Shown piece by piece: positions 25,446-34,034 of a stretch of DNA of 64,000 bases (the stretch's first letter is position 1; every line of letters begins with the position of its first letter). The translations under genes were made by a program, and so were the position numbers. The notes below the pieces were generated by a model. The model had not been told where the DNA came from. It did no database searches and saw nothing but the letters and a program-made list of their open reading frames with translations. The DNA comes from DATBHW01 sp035307385 (GTDB lineage Bacteria; Chloroflexota; Ktedonobacteria; Ktedonobacterales; DATBGS01), in contig DATGID010000022.1 of the NCBI GenBank assembly GCA_035307385.1, positions 48,164 through 112,163 of the forward strand. Direction: 5' to 3'.

Positions 25446-27050
25446 TCAGCCCCGCTGCGCTGACAAAAACTTGAGATGGGCCGCAAGCTGAAGCTTGAAG
25501 CGCACATCGGCATCGGCCAGATCAAGCCTGGCTGCCTCAGCCGCGCGCGCGAGCCGATATTGCAACGTCTTGGGGTGAATATTCAACTGCTGGGCCGCCA
25601 CCGCGCCATGAAAGCCCGCCCGCGCCCAGGCCAACAGCGTCTCCAGCAGCGTATCACCGTTGCGCTGAAGCTTCAGCCGCCCCAGCAGCGTCTCAAGAAA
25701 CGCCTGATGCGCCTCTTGATCGCCCAGCAGCACACGCGGCAGCAGCAGCGCCTCATAGTAGTGAAAGCTGCGCGGCGGCAGATACGCCAGCAGCGAAAGC
25801 GCCTCTTGATAGCTGCGCTGCACCCCGGCGATGCCGCGCTGTTCCCGCCCAAACGCCAGCGAAGCGCCCTCTTCGGCCAGCACGCTCCACAGGGCTTCGC
25901 CAGCGCAGCGCCGGGGCAGCAGAAACGAAATCTGGTTCAGCGACAACGAGAGCAGCGGCGCGACGCCCAGCGTCTGCAAGCGCCGCCGCAGCATGTCGGC
26001 CAGCCGATCACGTCGCAGCAGCCCGGCGCGCGAAAGCGGCACCGGCTCATCCAGCACCAGCAGTCCCACGCGGTAATCACCCTGCGGGTCAAAGCCCAGC
26101 AGCTTCGCCCGCTCCAGCGCGTGGGGCGTTGGCTCGAAGCGCCCCTCCAGCAAGGTATCCAGAAAGGTATAGCCCAGTCGCGCCTCCAGCAAGGTCAACT
26201 CGCGCTGATGGGCAATCTGCAAGGCCGCCACCACGGCGGCATGCTCAGCTGCGCGCAGTTCGAGCGCGCCCAGCGCTTCTTCTCCCTCGATAATCCAGAC
26301 CTGCCCGACCAATTCTTCTTTCAGCCGAATCGGGCAGACGACCCGCGCCACAAAATCAAGCTGGGGCAGCGCTGGCAGATGAATGGGCTTGCTGGCGGCG
26401 CGAATAGCGCGCAGATAGCCCAGGCTCTCCAGCGAGGCCAGCAACTCCAGCGGGCTGCGGCCACCCGCCCGCGTGGCACGCCGCGCGCCGTCTTCTTCGT
26501 GCTCGATACTATACTCGGCCAGCACCCGCCCATCCATGTCCTCAAAGGTGATGGCGCGTTTAATCAGCCTGCCCAGCGTGGCCGCAATCTCTTGCAGGCT
26601 TCCGGCTTCCAGCGCCGCGCGGGTCAGCGCGCGATGGATAATCTCAGATTGCTCGATCACCTGATATTGCTCGGCCAGGATGGCCCGGTGCAGCGCTTCG
26701 GTAATCTGGACAAAGGGAACATCCCAGGGAAGCTCCAGCAGCGGCAGCGCCACCTGATCGGCCTCCTCGTGGGCGGCCTGCGAAAAGTGCTCGAAAAAGT
26801 GCGGCACGGCCATGCCCAGACCGGCCAGATTGCGCTCAGCCAGCGAACGCACGAGCATGCGCTGCGCCTCTTCGTCGCGCGGCCAGGCATAGCCGGTCGT
26901 CAGCAGCAGTTGCCCTGGCCGCACCCAGGGCAGTGGGTCAGGCAGATCGACAATATGTACCCAGAGCACATCACGCTCCAGGCCGGTCCGCCCGGCAACC
27001 ACGCGCGTGCTTTCCAGAATCGGGAGCGCGAGCGCTTCAAGCAGCTTCAT
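25446..27050 (-). CDS. PucR-family transcriptional regulator
   Basis: A 534-residue regulator. The N-terminal ~120 residues form the PucR ligand-sensing domain (VVAGRTGLERDVLWVHIVDLPDP, GQLLLTTGYAW). A GGDEF-derived-like middle follows. The C-terminal HTH_30 domain ends with LLETLLAWARAGFHGAVAAQQLNIHPKTLQYRLARAAEAARLDL, the typical DNA-binding helix set. Family members sense metabolites such as allantoin, GABA or proline and activate catabolic genes. It is divergent from the aminotransferase gene with an operator between them, and the same operator lies before the aldehyde dehydrogenase gene, making this protein the prime candidate regulator. Confidence 0.9.
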   Translation of the reverse strand: MKLLEALALPILESTRVVAGRTGLERDVLWVHIVDLPDPLPWVRPGQLLLTTGYAWPRDEEAQRMLVRSLAERNLAGLGMAVPHFFEHFSQAAHEEADQVALPLLELPWDVPFVQITEALHRAILAEQYQVIEQSEIIHRALTRAALEAGSLQEIAATLGRLIKRAITFEDMDGRVLAEYSIEHEEDGARRATRAGGRSPLELLASLESLGYLRAIRAASKPIHLPALPQLDFVARVVCPIRLKEELVGQVWIIEGEEALGALELRAAEHAAVVAALQIAHQRELTLLEARLGYTFLDTLLEGRFEPTPHALERAKLLGFDPQGDYRVGLLVLDEPVPLSRAGLLRRDRLADMLRRRLQTLGVAPLLSLSLNQISFLLPRRCAGEALWSVLAEEGASLAFGREQRGIAGVQRSYQEALSLLAYLPPRSFHYYEALLLPRVLLGDQEAHQAFLETLLGRLKLQRNGDTLLETLLAWARAGFHGAVAAQQLNIHPKTLQYRLARAAEAARLDLADADVRFKLQLAAHLKFLSAQRG

Positions 27051-27084
27051 CAGAGCCTCTTCATATCGCCTCTTTTTCCTGGCA

Positions 27085-27166
27085 CTTTTTATCTAAAAAG
27101 GATAAAAATTAAGCGAATATTTTATCTAATTCCCCCCTGGTTTCTATCGACCTTCCCAAGTATACT
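27085..27166 (+). promoter_or_regulatory. PucR-type operator and promoter of the aminotransferase gene
   Basis: CTTTTTATC-N7-GATAAAAAT at 27085-27109, a 51-bp spacer, then TATACT at 27161-27166 followed by CTGC. The spacer's last 21 bp match the aldehyde dehydrogenase promoter at 14 positions without gaps. Further half-sites (ATTTTATC) lie at ~27118. It is also ~35 bp upstream of the pucR-like start, so autoregulation is possible. Confidence 0.8.
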
Positions 27167-27210
27167 CTGCTTACAAAGCAGCATCCGCCGATCAAGCCGA
27201 GGGGGTTCAC

Positions 27211-28521
27211 ATGCTCAAGAATCAGTCGCGCACCCCAACCCTGTTGCAGCAGCGCGCGCAGCACGTGCCGCGCGGCGTCTCCAACATGCACCCCATCTTC
27301 ATCGCCCAGGCGCAGGGGGCGCAGCTTTGGGACATCGATGGCAACGAGTACATCGATTTCGCGGGCGGCATTGGGGTCATGAATGTCGGGCATAGTCAGC
27401 CCAAAGTGCTGCAAGGGGTGCAGGCGCAGCTAGAGCGCTTCACGCATACCTGCTTTCAGGTGGCGATGTACGAATCCTATCTGCGACTGGCCGAGCGTTT
27501 GAACGGTCTGGCTCCCGGCGACGATCCCAAGAAGACCATCCTCCTGACCACCGGTGCCGAGGCCGTGGAGAACGCCATCAAAATTGCCCGCGTTGCCACG
27601 CGCCGCCCGGCCATCATTGCCTTCACCCACAGCTTTCATGGGCGCACCCTGCTGGGGCTGAGCCTCACCGGCAAAGCTACAGCTTATCGTCAGGAATTTG
27701 GTCCCTTCGCGCCCGAAATCTATCATACCCCATTCCCCTATGAATATCGCGGCTGGGATTGCGGGCGCGCCATCGAGGCGCTGCGCGACCTCTTTGAAAC
27801 GCAGGTCACGCCCGATCAGGTCGCCGCCATCATCATCGAGCCGGTGCTGGGTGAAGGCGGCTTCGTCCCCGCCTCCCCCGATTTCCTGCGCGAACTGCGC
27901 CGCATCACGCAGGAATATGGCATCCTGCTCATCGACGACGAGATTCAATCGGGCTTTGGCCGCACCGGCAAGTTCTTCGCCATCGAGCACAGCGGCGTCG
28001 TGCCTGACCTCATCACCGTCGCTAAAAGCCTGGCCGGAGGTCTGCCGCTTTCCGGCGTGATTGGCCGCGCCGACGTGATGGATGCTCCCGCGCCCGGTGG
28101 CCTGGGCGGCACCTATGGCGGCAACCCGCTGGCCTGCGCCGCCGGGCTGGCCGTGCTGGATGTCTTCGAGAGCGAGCATCTGGTGGAGCGCGCCGCCGAC
28201 ATCGGCCAGCGCCTGATGCAGCGCTGTCTGGCCCTCCAGAGGGAGGTTCCTGAAATTGGCGAGGTGCGCGGCCTTGGCCCCATGATCGGCATGGAATTTG
28301 TGCATGATCCCGCCACCAGGGAACCCGCGCCCAACTTTGTGGACCAGATTTTGGCCGAAGCGCGCGAGCAAGGCTTGCTGGTCATCAAGGCCGGGCTGTA
28401 TGGCAACGTGGTCCGCATCCTGGTGCCGTTGATCATCGAAGAGCCGCTGCTAGAGCGGGCCATGGACACACTCTCTGCCGTGACCAAACAGGTCGTGGCG
28501 CGGCACAAGCGCGAGAATTAG
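27211..28521 (+). CDS. Class III aminotransferase, 4-aminobutyrate aminotransferase type
   Basis: A 436-residue PLP enzyme. Motifs: YIDFAGGIGVMNVGHS, LLTTGAEAVENAIKIAR, FTHSFHGRT, IIEPVLGEGGF, LLIDDEIQSGFGRTG, and the PLP-binding Lys in TVAKSLAGGLPLSGVIGR, then GGTYGGNPLACAA. The pattern is that of GABA or related omega-amino acid aminotransferases, which move the amino group to 2-oxoglutarate. GAGGGGG precedes the ATG. Regulated by the adjacent operator, and followed by a probable amino acid permease. The exact donor cannot be told from sequence. Confidence 0.9.
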   Translation: MLKNQSRTPTLLQQRAQHVPRGVSNMHPIFIAQAQGAQLWDIDGNEYIDFAGGIGVMNVGHSQPKVLQGVQAQLERFTHTCFQVAMYESYLRLAERLNGLAPGDDPKKTILLTTGAEAVENAIKIARVATRRPAIIAFTHSFHGRTLLGLSLTGKATAYRQEFGPFAPEIYHTPFPYEYRGWDCGRAIEALRDLFETQVTPDQVAAIIIEPVLGEGGFVPASPDFLRELRRITQEYGILLIDDEIQSGFGRTGKFFAIEHSGVVPDLITVAKSLAGGLPLSGVIGRADVMDAPAPGGLGGTYGGNPLACAAGLAVLDVFESEHLVERAADIGQRLMQRCLALQREVPEIGEVRGLGPMIGMEFVHDPATREPAPNFVDQILAEAREQGLLVIKAGLYGNVVRILVPLIIEEPLLERAMDTLSAVTKQVVARHKREN

Positions 28522-28742
28522 ATGCCACACTAGATAGTTCCCGATGCTTGCAATCCATAAATAGTTAGCGCACCTTCACGTGACGAGGCATGGAGGCTCT
28601 GTTTCACCAGAGCCTATCTTGCTTTTCTTCTTTCGACGCAATCACCGTGAAAGGAGGCAGCCACCGGAAACGACCCTCTTCGGACAGCATCAGCCCATCC
28701 GCCTGGCGGATGATGAAGCGATCAAAACGGAGGTGTTTGCTC

Positions 28743-30323
28743 ATGGCACAACCCGCCCTTTCTGAAGACCAACAAGACGAGGCGTTACTCCAAAAGCTCG
28801 GCTACAAGCAGGAATTGCAACGCACGCTCGGTTTCCTATCCAACTTTGCCGTTGCCTTCTCCTACATCTCGGTCTCCACCGGGACGTTTTCGCTCTTTTA
28901 TCTTGGCATCCTGGCGGGCGGCCCGGCCTTCTTTTGGACCTGGCCCATCGTCGCCATCGGCCAGTTTCTCGTCGCGCTCAACTTTGCCGAACTGTCTTCG
29001 CACTATCCCATTGCCGGGTCCATCTATCAGTGGAGCAAACGGCTTGCTGGCAATACGCTGGGCTGGTTTACGGGATGGTTCTACTTCTTCGCTGGCGTGC
29101 TGACGATTACCGCCGTCGCCTTCACCATTCCGATTCCCATACTTGCTATCTTCCCAGGCATTCCAGCAACCATTCTGGGCATGTCCAGCCCGGTCTTCAT
29201 TGCCCTGGCCTTCATCGTCATCGGCACCCTCATCAATGTTGTGGGTGTGCGCCTGGTCTCCATCGTCAATAACGTTGGCGTGGCCGCCGAAATCATCGGC
29301 ATGTTCATCTTTGCCCTGGTGCTGCTGCTCTTCTTCCGTCATCAGGACTTCAGCTTCCTCTTCAAAGGTCCCTCACCCGACATCCAGACAACTGACGCCC
29401 CCTGGACATCCGGCCTGGGCACCACCTACTTTGGCGCGTTTGCCGCCGCGTTGTTCATGTCGCTGTTTGTGATCTACGGCTTCGACACGGCTGGCACGCT
29501 GGGCGAAGAAACCAAAAACCCCCAGCGCAACGCGCCACGCGGCGTCCTATGGGCCATTGGCCTTTCCTTCTTCGCCGGATTGCTCTTCCTGGGCGGCACC
29601 ATCCTGTCCATCAAAGACCTGCCTAAAATCGAAGGCATCGCCGGAGGACTCAACTATACCCAGACGCTGCCAACCATCATTCAAGACGCGCTTGGCACGA
29701 CCTGGGGCAACATCTATCTTGCCGTCGTGCTGGTTGCGGTCTGCGTCTGCACCTTTGCCATTCAGTCGGCCACCATCCGCCTGATGTTCTCCATGGGGCG
29801 CGATGGACGGCTGCCGTTGGGCAAAGTGTGGGGCAAGGTGCATCCCACGCTGAAGACACCCATCTGGGCGGGTGTCGCCGTGGCCGTGCTTTCGGCCCTG
29901 CCGTTCCTGTATAGCCAGGGCATCGGCGTCCTGGTCACCGGCGCAACCGGGATGATCTATCTCTCGTATTTCCTGAACAACATTGCCTCGCTGGGCGCGC
30001 GCATGAAGGGCTGGCCCAAAGACAACGCTCCCTTTAGGCTTGGCCGCTGGGGCATGCTGGTCAACATTCTGGCGCTGGTGTATGGCGGCGTGATGATCGT
30101 GAACTTCCTGTGGTTTGGCGGGCTGCGCAATGCCTACACCAACCCGCCGTTCGGCCTGGCTTTCCCGGCCCTGGCGAACGTGCCCCTCTTCGGCGGCATG
30201 CCCATCTTCGAGTTTTCGCTGCTGATCATCCTGGTGCTGGGGGCCATCTACTGGTTTGGCTTCAAACGCCGTGACATCGGCGCCAACGTCGAAGCGCCCG
30301 CCCAGGTGGCGGCGGGAGACTAG
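28743..30323 (+). CDS. APC-superfamily amino acid/amine permease
   Basis: 527 residues from ATG 28743 (GGAGGTG 7-8 bp upstream); an in-frame Met at 28590 lies in unrelated sequence. About twelve transmembrane helices are visible, beginning with LGFLSNFAVAFSYISVSTGTFSLFYLG. The APC signature region is HYPIAGSIYQWSKRLAGNTLGWFTGWFYF, followed by GFDTAGTLGEETKNPQRNAPRGV in the middle. The family carries amino acids, GABA or polyamines in exchange for ions. Its position 220 bp after the aminotransferase suggests it imports that enzyme's substrate. A strong terminator follows. Confidence 0.9.
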   Translation: MAQPALSEDQQDEALLQKLGYKQELQRTLGFLSNFAVAFSYISVSTGTFSLFYLGILAGGPAFFWTWPIVAIGQFLVALNFAELSSHYPIAGSIYQWSKRLAGNTLGWFTGWFYFFAGVLTITAVAFTIPIPILAIFPGIPATILGMSSPVFIALAFIVIGTLINVVGVRLVSIVNNVGVAAEIIGMFIFALVLLLFFRHQDFSFLFKGPSPDIQTTDAPWTSGLGTTYFGAFAAALFMSLFVIYGFDTAGTLGEETKNPQRNAPRGVLWAIGLSFFAGLLFLGGTILSIKDLPKIEGIAGGLNYTQTLPTIIQDALGTTWGNIYLAVVLVAVCVCTFAIQSATIRLMFSMGRDGRLPLGKVWGKVHPTLKTPIWAGVAVAVLSALPFLYSQGIGVLVTGATGMIYLSYFLNNIASLGARMKGWPKDNAPFRLGRWGMLVNILALVYGGVMIVNFLWFGGLRNAYTNPPFGLAFPALANVPLFGGMPIFEFSLLIILVLGAIYWFGFKRRDIGANVEAPAQVAAGD

Positions 30324-30377
30324 CCAGCACGGCGCATCTGCGCGCAGGCTGGGGCGCCCCTGCCCTGTATGGCCGCA

Positions 30378-30427
30378 AGAGCGGGCGGGCGCTTCTGGAT
30401 GAACCACCAGAAGCGCCCGCCCGCTCT
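30378..30427. terminator. 21-bp perfect hairpin after the permease gene
   Basis: Arms 30378-30398 and 30407-30427 are exact complements (AGAGCGGGCGGGCGCTTCTGG) around an 8-base loop, between convergent permease and methyltransferase genes. Confidence 0.8.
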
Positions 30428-30446
30428 ACTTCATCCGGCTGGGCGT

Positions 30447-31274
30447 TCACGCTTCCTTTGTGGCAAGCATATACTGAAAGCGCAGCGTTTCGTGAATACC
30501 ACCTGCTTGCGCTTCCTGGGCCAACCGGGCAACCACCTCTGCTTTGAACTGCGCCAGCACCTCCGGGGCCATGTGTTCCAAAGAATAGCGCGTGCCATGC
30601 GTCCATTTGGCATCCCACCATACCTCTGCGCTCGCGTAGATAAAATCGGCTTCCTCCGCAAGCGTCTGCGCCGCGCTAAATCCTGCCTCGCTGAGATAAC
30701 GCGGCAGTTCCTCGTAGTCGCGGCCCTTGCCACCGCCAGCAGTCAGCGGGAAGCGATAGTGTTCATGATAGGCAGTGAGATGCGCGCCGTACCAGTGCGA
30801 AAGCTCATCGAGGTTTCGGGCCACCGTAATGCCCACTTTGCCGCCGGGACGCAGTACTCGCCAGAACTCAGCCAGTGCCTGCTCCAGATGCGGAAACAGG
30901 AAAATCGCAAAGCTGCACAACACTGCGTCAAACGAGGCATCGGCAAAGGTCAGGTGCTCGGCATCCATCTGAAGCATCGACGCCTGGGTCAGCTTGCGCC
31001 GGGTGATTTCGGCTGTCGTTTCCTCCACCATGCCAGCAGCCAGATCAATGCCGATGACCTGGCCGCCTGGCCCTACGGCTGCGGCGGCGGGAAAGAGATT
31101 GGCTCCTCTACCAGACGCCACATCCAGCACCCGCGCACCTGCGGGCAGCGCCATGTGCGCGACAAGCTGCCGCCCGCCATATGAGAAGAAGTCCGGCCCA
31201 ATTGTGCCATAGGTCGCGGCGGCGCGATCATATAACCCGGCAATCTGCTCTTTCTGCATATCCGTCTCGCTCAT
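30447..31274 (-). CDS. SAM-dependent class I methyltransferase (UbiE/Methyltransf_11 type)
   Basis: 275 residues from ATG 31274 (MSETDMQKE), preceded by AAGGAG; the upstream frame to 31376 is not supported. The SAM-binding fold is shown by VLDVASGRGANLFPAAAAVG (motif I), GIDLAAGMVEE, MDAEHLTFADASFDAVLCSFAIFLFPHLEQALAEFWRVLRPGG. Substrate is not evident. The gene is monocistronic, convergent with the permease and divergent from the TetR-controlled operon, from which it is separated by ~125 bp. Confidence 0.85.
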   Translation of the reverse strand: MSETDMQKEQIAGLYDRAAATYGTIGPDFFSYGGRQLVAHMALPAGARVLDVASGRGANLFPAAAAVGPGGQVIGIDLAAGMVEETTAEITRRKLTQASMLQMDAEHLTFADASFDAVLCSFAIFLFPHLEQALAEFWRVLRPGGKVGITVARNLDELSHWYGAHLTAYHEHYRFPLTAGGGKGRDYEELPRYLSEAGFSAAQTLAEEADFIYASAEVWWDAKWTHGTRYSLEHMAPEVLAQFKAEVVARLAQEAQAGGIHETLRFQYMLATKEA

Positions 31275-31400
31275 ATTCAATCTCCTTCGCATGCTCAGAA
31301 GAACGCTTCTTTTCTCAGTACGAGAGATGACACGCAGAGTTCCAGGGTGCTCGTTTTTGGACCAATTTTCCACCAAGAGCCAAATTCATCCATTTTCCTC

Positions 31401-31464
31401 TTGACAAACTAATGTAATTAGTCTATATACTAATATAGTTAGTTTAAACACTAATTACATTAGT
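31401..31464 (+). promoter_or_regulatory. Promoter with three phased TetR-type operators
   Basis: TTGACA (31401-31406) with TATATA (17-bp spacer) or TATACT (19-bp spacer) forms the promoter. Three near-identical 15-bp palindromes ACTAAT-N3-(A/G)TTAGT begin at 31408, 31429 and 31450, exactly 21 bp apart, covering spacer, -10 and start. The downstream tetR-like gene is the likely source of the repressor. Confidence 0.82.
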
Positions 31465-31493
31465 TTTGTCGGATGACACGAAAGGAACCACCC

Positions 31494-32213
31494 ATGAAAA
31501 CGACGGCTCATGGCGAACATCTCCACAAGCTCACACGCATGTGGGCGTTTAACTGCTTCCTGGTGCGCGAAGAGGACGGCTTTACCCTCGTCGATACGAA
31601 TCTCTCCGGCAGCGCCCAGCAGATTCTCGCTGCCGCGCAGGCGCTTGACGCGCCTATCGTGCGCATCGCGCTGACGCACGCGCATGTCGATCATGTCGGT
31701 TCGCTCGATGTATTGCACGAGCGTTTGCCTCAGGCCGAAGTCTTGATTACAGCCCGCGACGCTCGCTTCATGACTGGCGATCACAGCCTCGACCCGGAGG
31801 AGCCACAGGACAAGTTGCGCGGCGGCTATCCCATCTGCACCACGAAGCCAACACGCACCATCGCGCCAGGAGACATGGTTGGCTCGCTGGAGGTCATCGC
31901 CTCGCCCGGCCACACGCCCGGCCACGTTGCCTTTCTGGACCGGCGCGACAGGACACTCATCGCGGGTGACGCCTACCAGACACGCGGCGGCATCGCCGTC
32001 GCGGGCGTCATACAGCCGCTCTTCCCGCTGCCAGGGTGGTCGTATTGGTCCAGAGCAGTATCCTTGCAGAGCGCCGAAGCCCTGCGCAAGCTGGAACCGG
32101 CGCGGCTGGCCGTTGGGCATGGGCCAGTGCTGGAAGCGCCGCTGGCCGCGATGGATCACGCGATTGCCGTCGCCCGGCGACGTTTCCAGGAGCCGAGCGC
32201 CCATGCAGCCTAA
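31494..32213 (+). CDS. Metallo-beta-lactamase-fold hydrolase
   Basis: 239 residues from ATG 31494 (AAAGGA upstream; an in-frame Met at 31473 lies before it). The zinc motif is THAHVDHVGS (HxHxDH), with further ligands in ASPGHTPGHVAF, LIAGDAY and the C-terminal VGHGPVL. Small proteins of this kind range from lactonases to thiolester hydrolases; nothing fixes the substrate. It is first in an operon with the overlapping tetR-like gene and sits right behind triple operators, so its substrate or a related drug-like molecule probably induces the operon. Confidence 0.88.
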   Translation: MKTTAHGEHLHKLTRMWAFNCFLVREEDGFTLVDTNLSGSAQQILAAAQALDAPIVRIALTHAHVDHVGSLDVLHERLPQAEVLITARDARFMTGDHSLDPEEPQDKLRGGYPICTTKPTRTIAPGDMVGSLEVIASPGHTPGHVAFLDRRDRTLIAGDAYQTRGGIAVAGVIQPLFPLPGWSYWSRAVSLQSAEALRKLEPARLAVGHGPVLEAPLAAMDHAIAVARRRFQEPSAHAA

Positions 32214-32766
32214 AACACGCTTAGACCGAGCAGCGGTCATCAAGGCAGCGGCAGACCTGGCCGACGCCGAGGGTCTGGAACACCTGACACTCGCCCGGCT
32301 GGCCGAACACCTGGGTATCCGTTCGCCCTCGCTCTACAACCATGTGGAGAGTCTGGCAGGATTGCGACGCGATCTGGCTCTGCTGGCTCTGGACGAACTC
32401 GATACACACCTGACGCGCGCCGTCATGGGCATGGCAGGCAACGCCGCCGTCACCTCGCTGGCCCACGCATACCGGGCCTTCGCGAAAGAGCATCCAGGGC
32501 TGTATGCCGCAACGATGCACGCGCCAGACCCGGCAGACGAGGAGACAAAGCAGGTTGCGGCGAGCGTGGTGGCCGTGATTGTCACTGTGTTGGCGGCGTA
32601 TGGCCTGCATGGGGATGACGCTGTCCACGCCGTTCGGGTGCTGCGCAGCGCGATGGATGGCTTCGTGATGCTGGAAACCACTGGCGGCTTTGGCATGCCC
32701 CTGGACCTGGACGAGTCGTATCGGCGACTGATCCAGATCATGATTCGCGGCTTGCAGCACGGCTAG
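32203..32766 (+). CDS. TetR-family repressor, probable autoregulator of the metallo-hydrolase operon
   Basis: 187 residues from ATG 32203, overlapping the upstream gene by 11 bp. The N-terminal HTH is typical: RAAVIKAAADLADAEGLEHLTLARLAEHLGIRSPSLYNHVESLAGL. The C-terminal part (HPGLYAATMHAPDP, VRVLRSAMDGFVMLETTGGFGMPLDLDESYRRLI) is of the WHG-containing TetR subgroup. It should bind the three ACTAAT-N3-ATTAGT sites upstream of the operon and release them on ligand binding. Confidence 0.9.
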   Translation: MQPKTRLDRAAVIKAAADLADAEGLEHLTLARLAEHLGIRSPSLYNHVESLAGLRRDLALLALDELDTHLTRAVMGMAGNAAVTSLAHAYRAFAKEHPGLYAATMHAPDPADEETKQVAASVVAVIVTVLAAYGLHGDDAVHAVRVLRSAMDGFVMLETTGGFGMPLDLDESYRRLIQIMIRGLQHG

Positions 32767-32810
32767 GGCTGCCGTGCTGCAAGCCGCTGTTGAAGAAAGA
32801 GATCACAGGT

Positions 32811-33155
32811 ATGGCTCTCTCAGTCATCAAGAACGCGAACCTGGCCCTGACCTTTTTCCTGGAACTGGGGGTGCTGGTGGCGCTGGGCTATTGGGGATTT
32901 CAGACGGGGCAAGGAACAGGCGCAAAGTTTGCGCTTGGTCTGGGCGCTCCGGCGGCGGCCATCGTTCTCTGGGCCTTGTTTGGCGCGCCCAGAGGGCGAT
33001 GGCACCTGAAGGGCATCTGGCGCGTCCTGCTACAAATTGTCTTCTTCGGCTCAGCCGCGCTGGCGCTGGCCGCCGCAGTCACCCTCTGGCTGGGTATCAC
33101 CTGGGCACTCATTTGCATCCTCAACATTGCCTTGAACTACGCCTGGAAGCAATGA
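32811..33155 (+). CDS. YrdB-like (DUF2568) small membrane protein
   Basis: 114 residues from ATG 32811, 44 bp after the tetR-like stop and probably in the same operon. Four hydrophobic helices: NLALTFFLELGVLVALGYWGF, FALGLGAPAAAIVLWALFGAP, LLQIVFFGSAALALAAAVTLW and ITWALICILNIALNYAW. The motif FGAPRGRWHLKG is typical of the DUF2568/YrdB family. Its function is unknown; position in a TetR-controlled operon may hint at stress or drug response. Confidence 0.8.
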   Translation: MALSVIKNANLALTFFLELGVLVALGYWGFQTGQGTGAKFALGLGAPAAAIVLWALFGAPRGRWHLKGIWRVLLQIVFFGSAALALAAAVTLWLGITWALICILNIALNYAWKQ

Positions 33156-33213
33156 CAGACATGACCCTGGAGATTGCTGGCGCAAGAACACGCTTTCTAG
33201 TACAATGTCATTA

Positions 33214-33259
33214 TGTCAGCTTTTACGCGATCTTCATCTCGCTCGCGTAAAAGCTGACA
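33214..33259. terminator. 16-bp inverted repeat after the yrdB-like gene
   Basis: TGTCAGCTTTTACGCG (33214-33229) pairs exactly with 33244-33259 around a 14-base loop. It probably ends the TetR operon; lack of a U tract leaves other roles open. Confidence 0.6.
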
Positions 33260-33335
33260 CCAGATGTCAGGAAGCAGTGGGTAGAATACCTCTACACATA
33301 GAGAGCTGTTTTTGCCAATAGAGGAGGCCAACACC

Positions 33336-34034
33336 GTGAAAACGCTCTGCCGAACCAACGGAACACACACCTCCTTCATTCTCGCCGACCTGGACCCCGC
33401 TTATCATCAGACCGCACTCGATCTTGTCTACGAGCAGGTGGAAGAGGGTTTTGCGCGCATCTATCCCGCCGACACCCCTCATCTCGACATCATCTATGAC
33501 AACTTCGCTCGCTTTGCGGAAGAGATGATGTTGCAGACCGCTCGTGACCATCCTGTGCCCTGGGAACATGCGCTGCTGAGCTTGCTTCAGCGGATAGACG
33601 GGCAGGGCATTCACTGGTTTCTTGGGGGCAGCGCGGCTCTGGCTGCGCGCGGGTTAGACATTCAGCCCCGCGATTTTGATATGATTGTCGCTGAGGCGGA
33701 CGCGCAGCGCCTGGGCGACGTGCTGCTGGATGAATTGATCGAACCCGTGCTTCCGGTTGAAAAGATTCTTCCCGCGGAAGAGTGGTTCTGCAACTGGTGG
33801 GGACGCGCCTTCCTGGGGGCGCGCGTCGAGTGGGTTGGCGGCGTCGATGAGCGCGCCGATACACCAGATATCAGCGATTTTGGTCCAACTGCCGCTGACC
33901 GGCTGGAAACCATCACCTGGCGCGGCTACAGCCTTCACGTGCCACCGCTCGATCTCCAGCTAGCCGTGAGCGAGCGACGCGGATTGACTGAACGAGCGGC
34001 CAAAATTCGGAGAGTATTAGATGGCCGACTCTGA
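33336..34034 (+). CDS. Nucleotidyltransferase-fold protein of unknown role
   Basis: 232 residues from GTG 33336, chosen because GAGGAGG lies 8 bp upstream; a TTG frame starts at 33312. The centre (HWFLGGSAALAARGLDIQPRDFDMIV) has the GGS and D-x-D pattern of minimal nucleotidyltransferase domains, also seen in AbiEii-type proteins. The C-terminal part (FLGARVEWVGGVDER, RLETITWRGYSLHVPPLDLQLAVSERRGLTERAAKI) also fits such domains. The first ~80 residues are unassigned. It overlaps the next small gene by 14 bp, so the two are coupled. Whether it modifies RNA, protein or a small molecule is unknown. Confidence 0.65.
   Translation: MKTLCRTNGTHTSFILADLDPAYHQTALDLVYEQVEEGFARIYPADTPHLDIIYDNFARFAEEMMLQTARDHPVPWEHALLSLLQRIDGQGIHWFLGGSAALAARGLDIQPRDFDMIVAEADAQRLGDVLLDELIEPVLPVEKILPAEEWFCNWWGRAFLGARVEWVGGVDERADTPDISDFGPTAADRLETITWRGYSLHVPPLDLQLAVSERRGLTERAAKIRRVLDGRL

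Noticed and set aside
25476..27395. 639-codon open frame on the plus strand
   Set aside because: Antisense to the PucR-family gene and runs into the aminotransferase in another frame; Gln/Arg-rich shadow.
33312..33336. TTG start for the nucleotidyltransferase-like gene
   Set aside because: The GTG at 33336 has GAGGAGG at ideal spacing; the earlier TTG has none.
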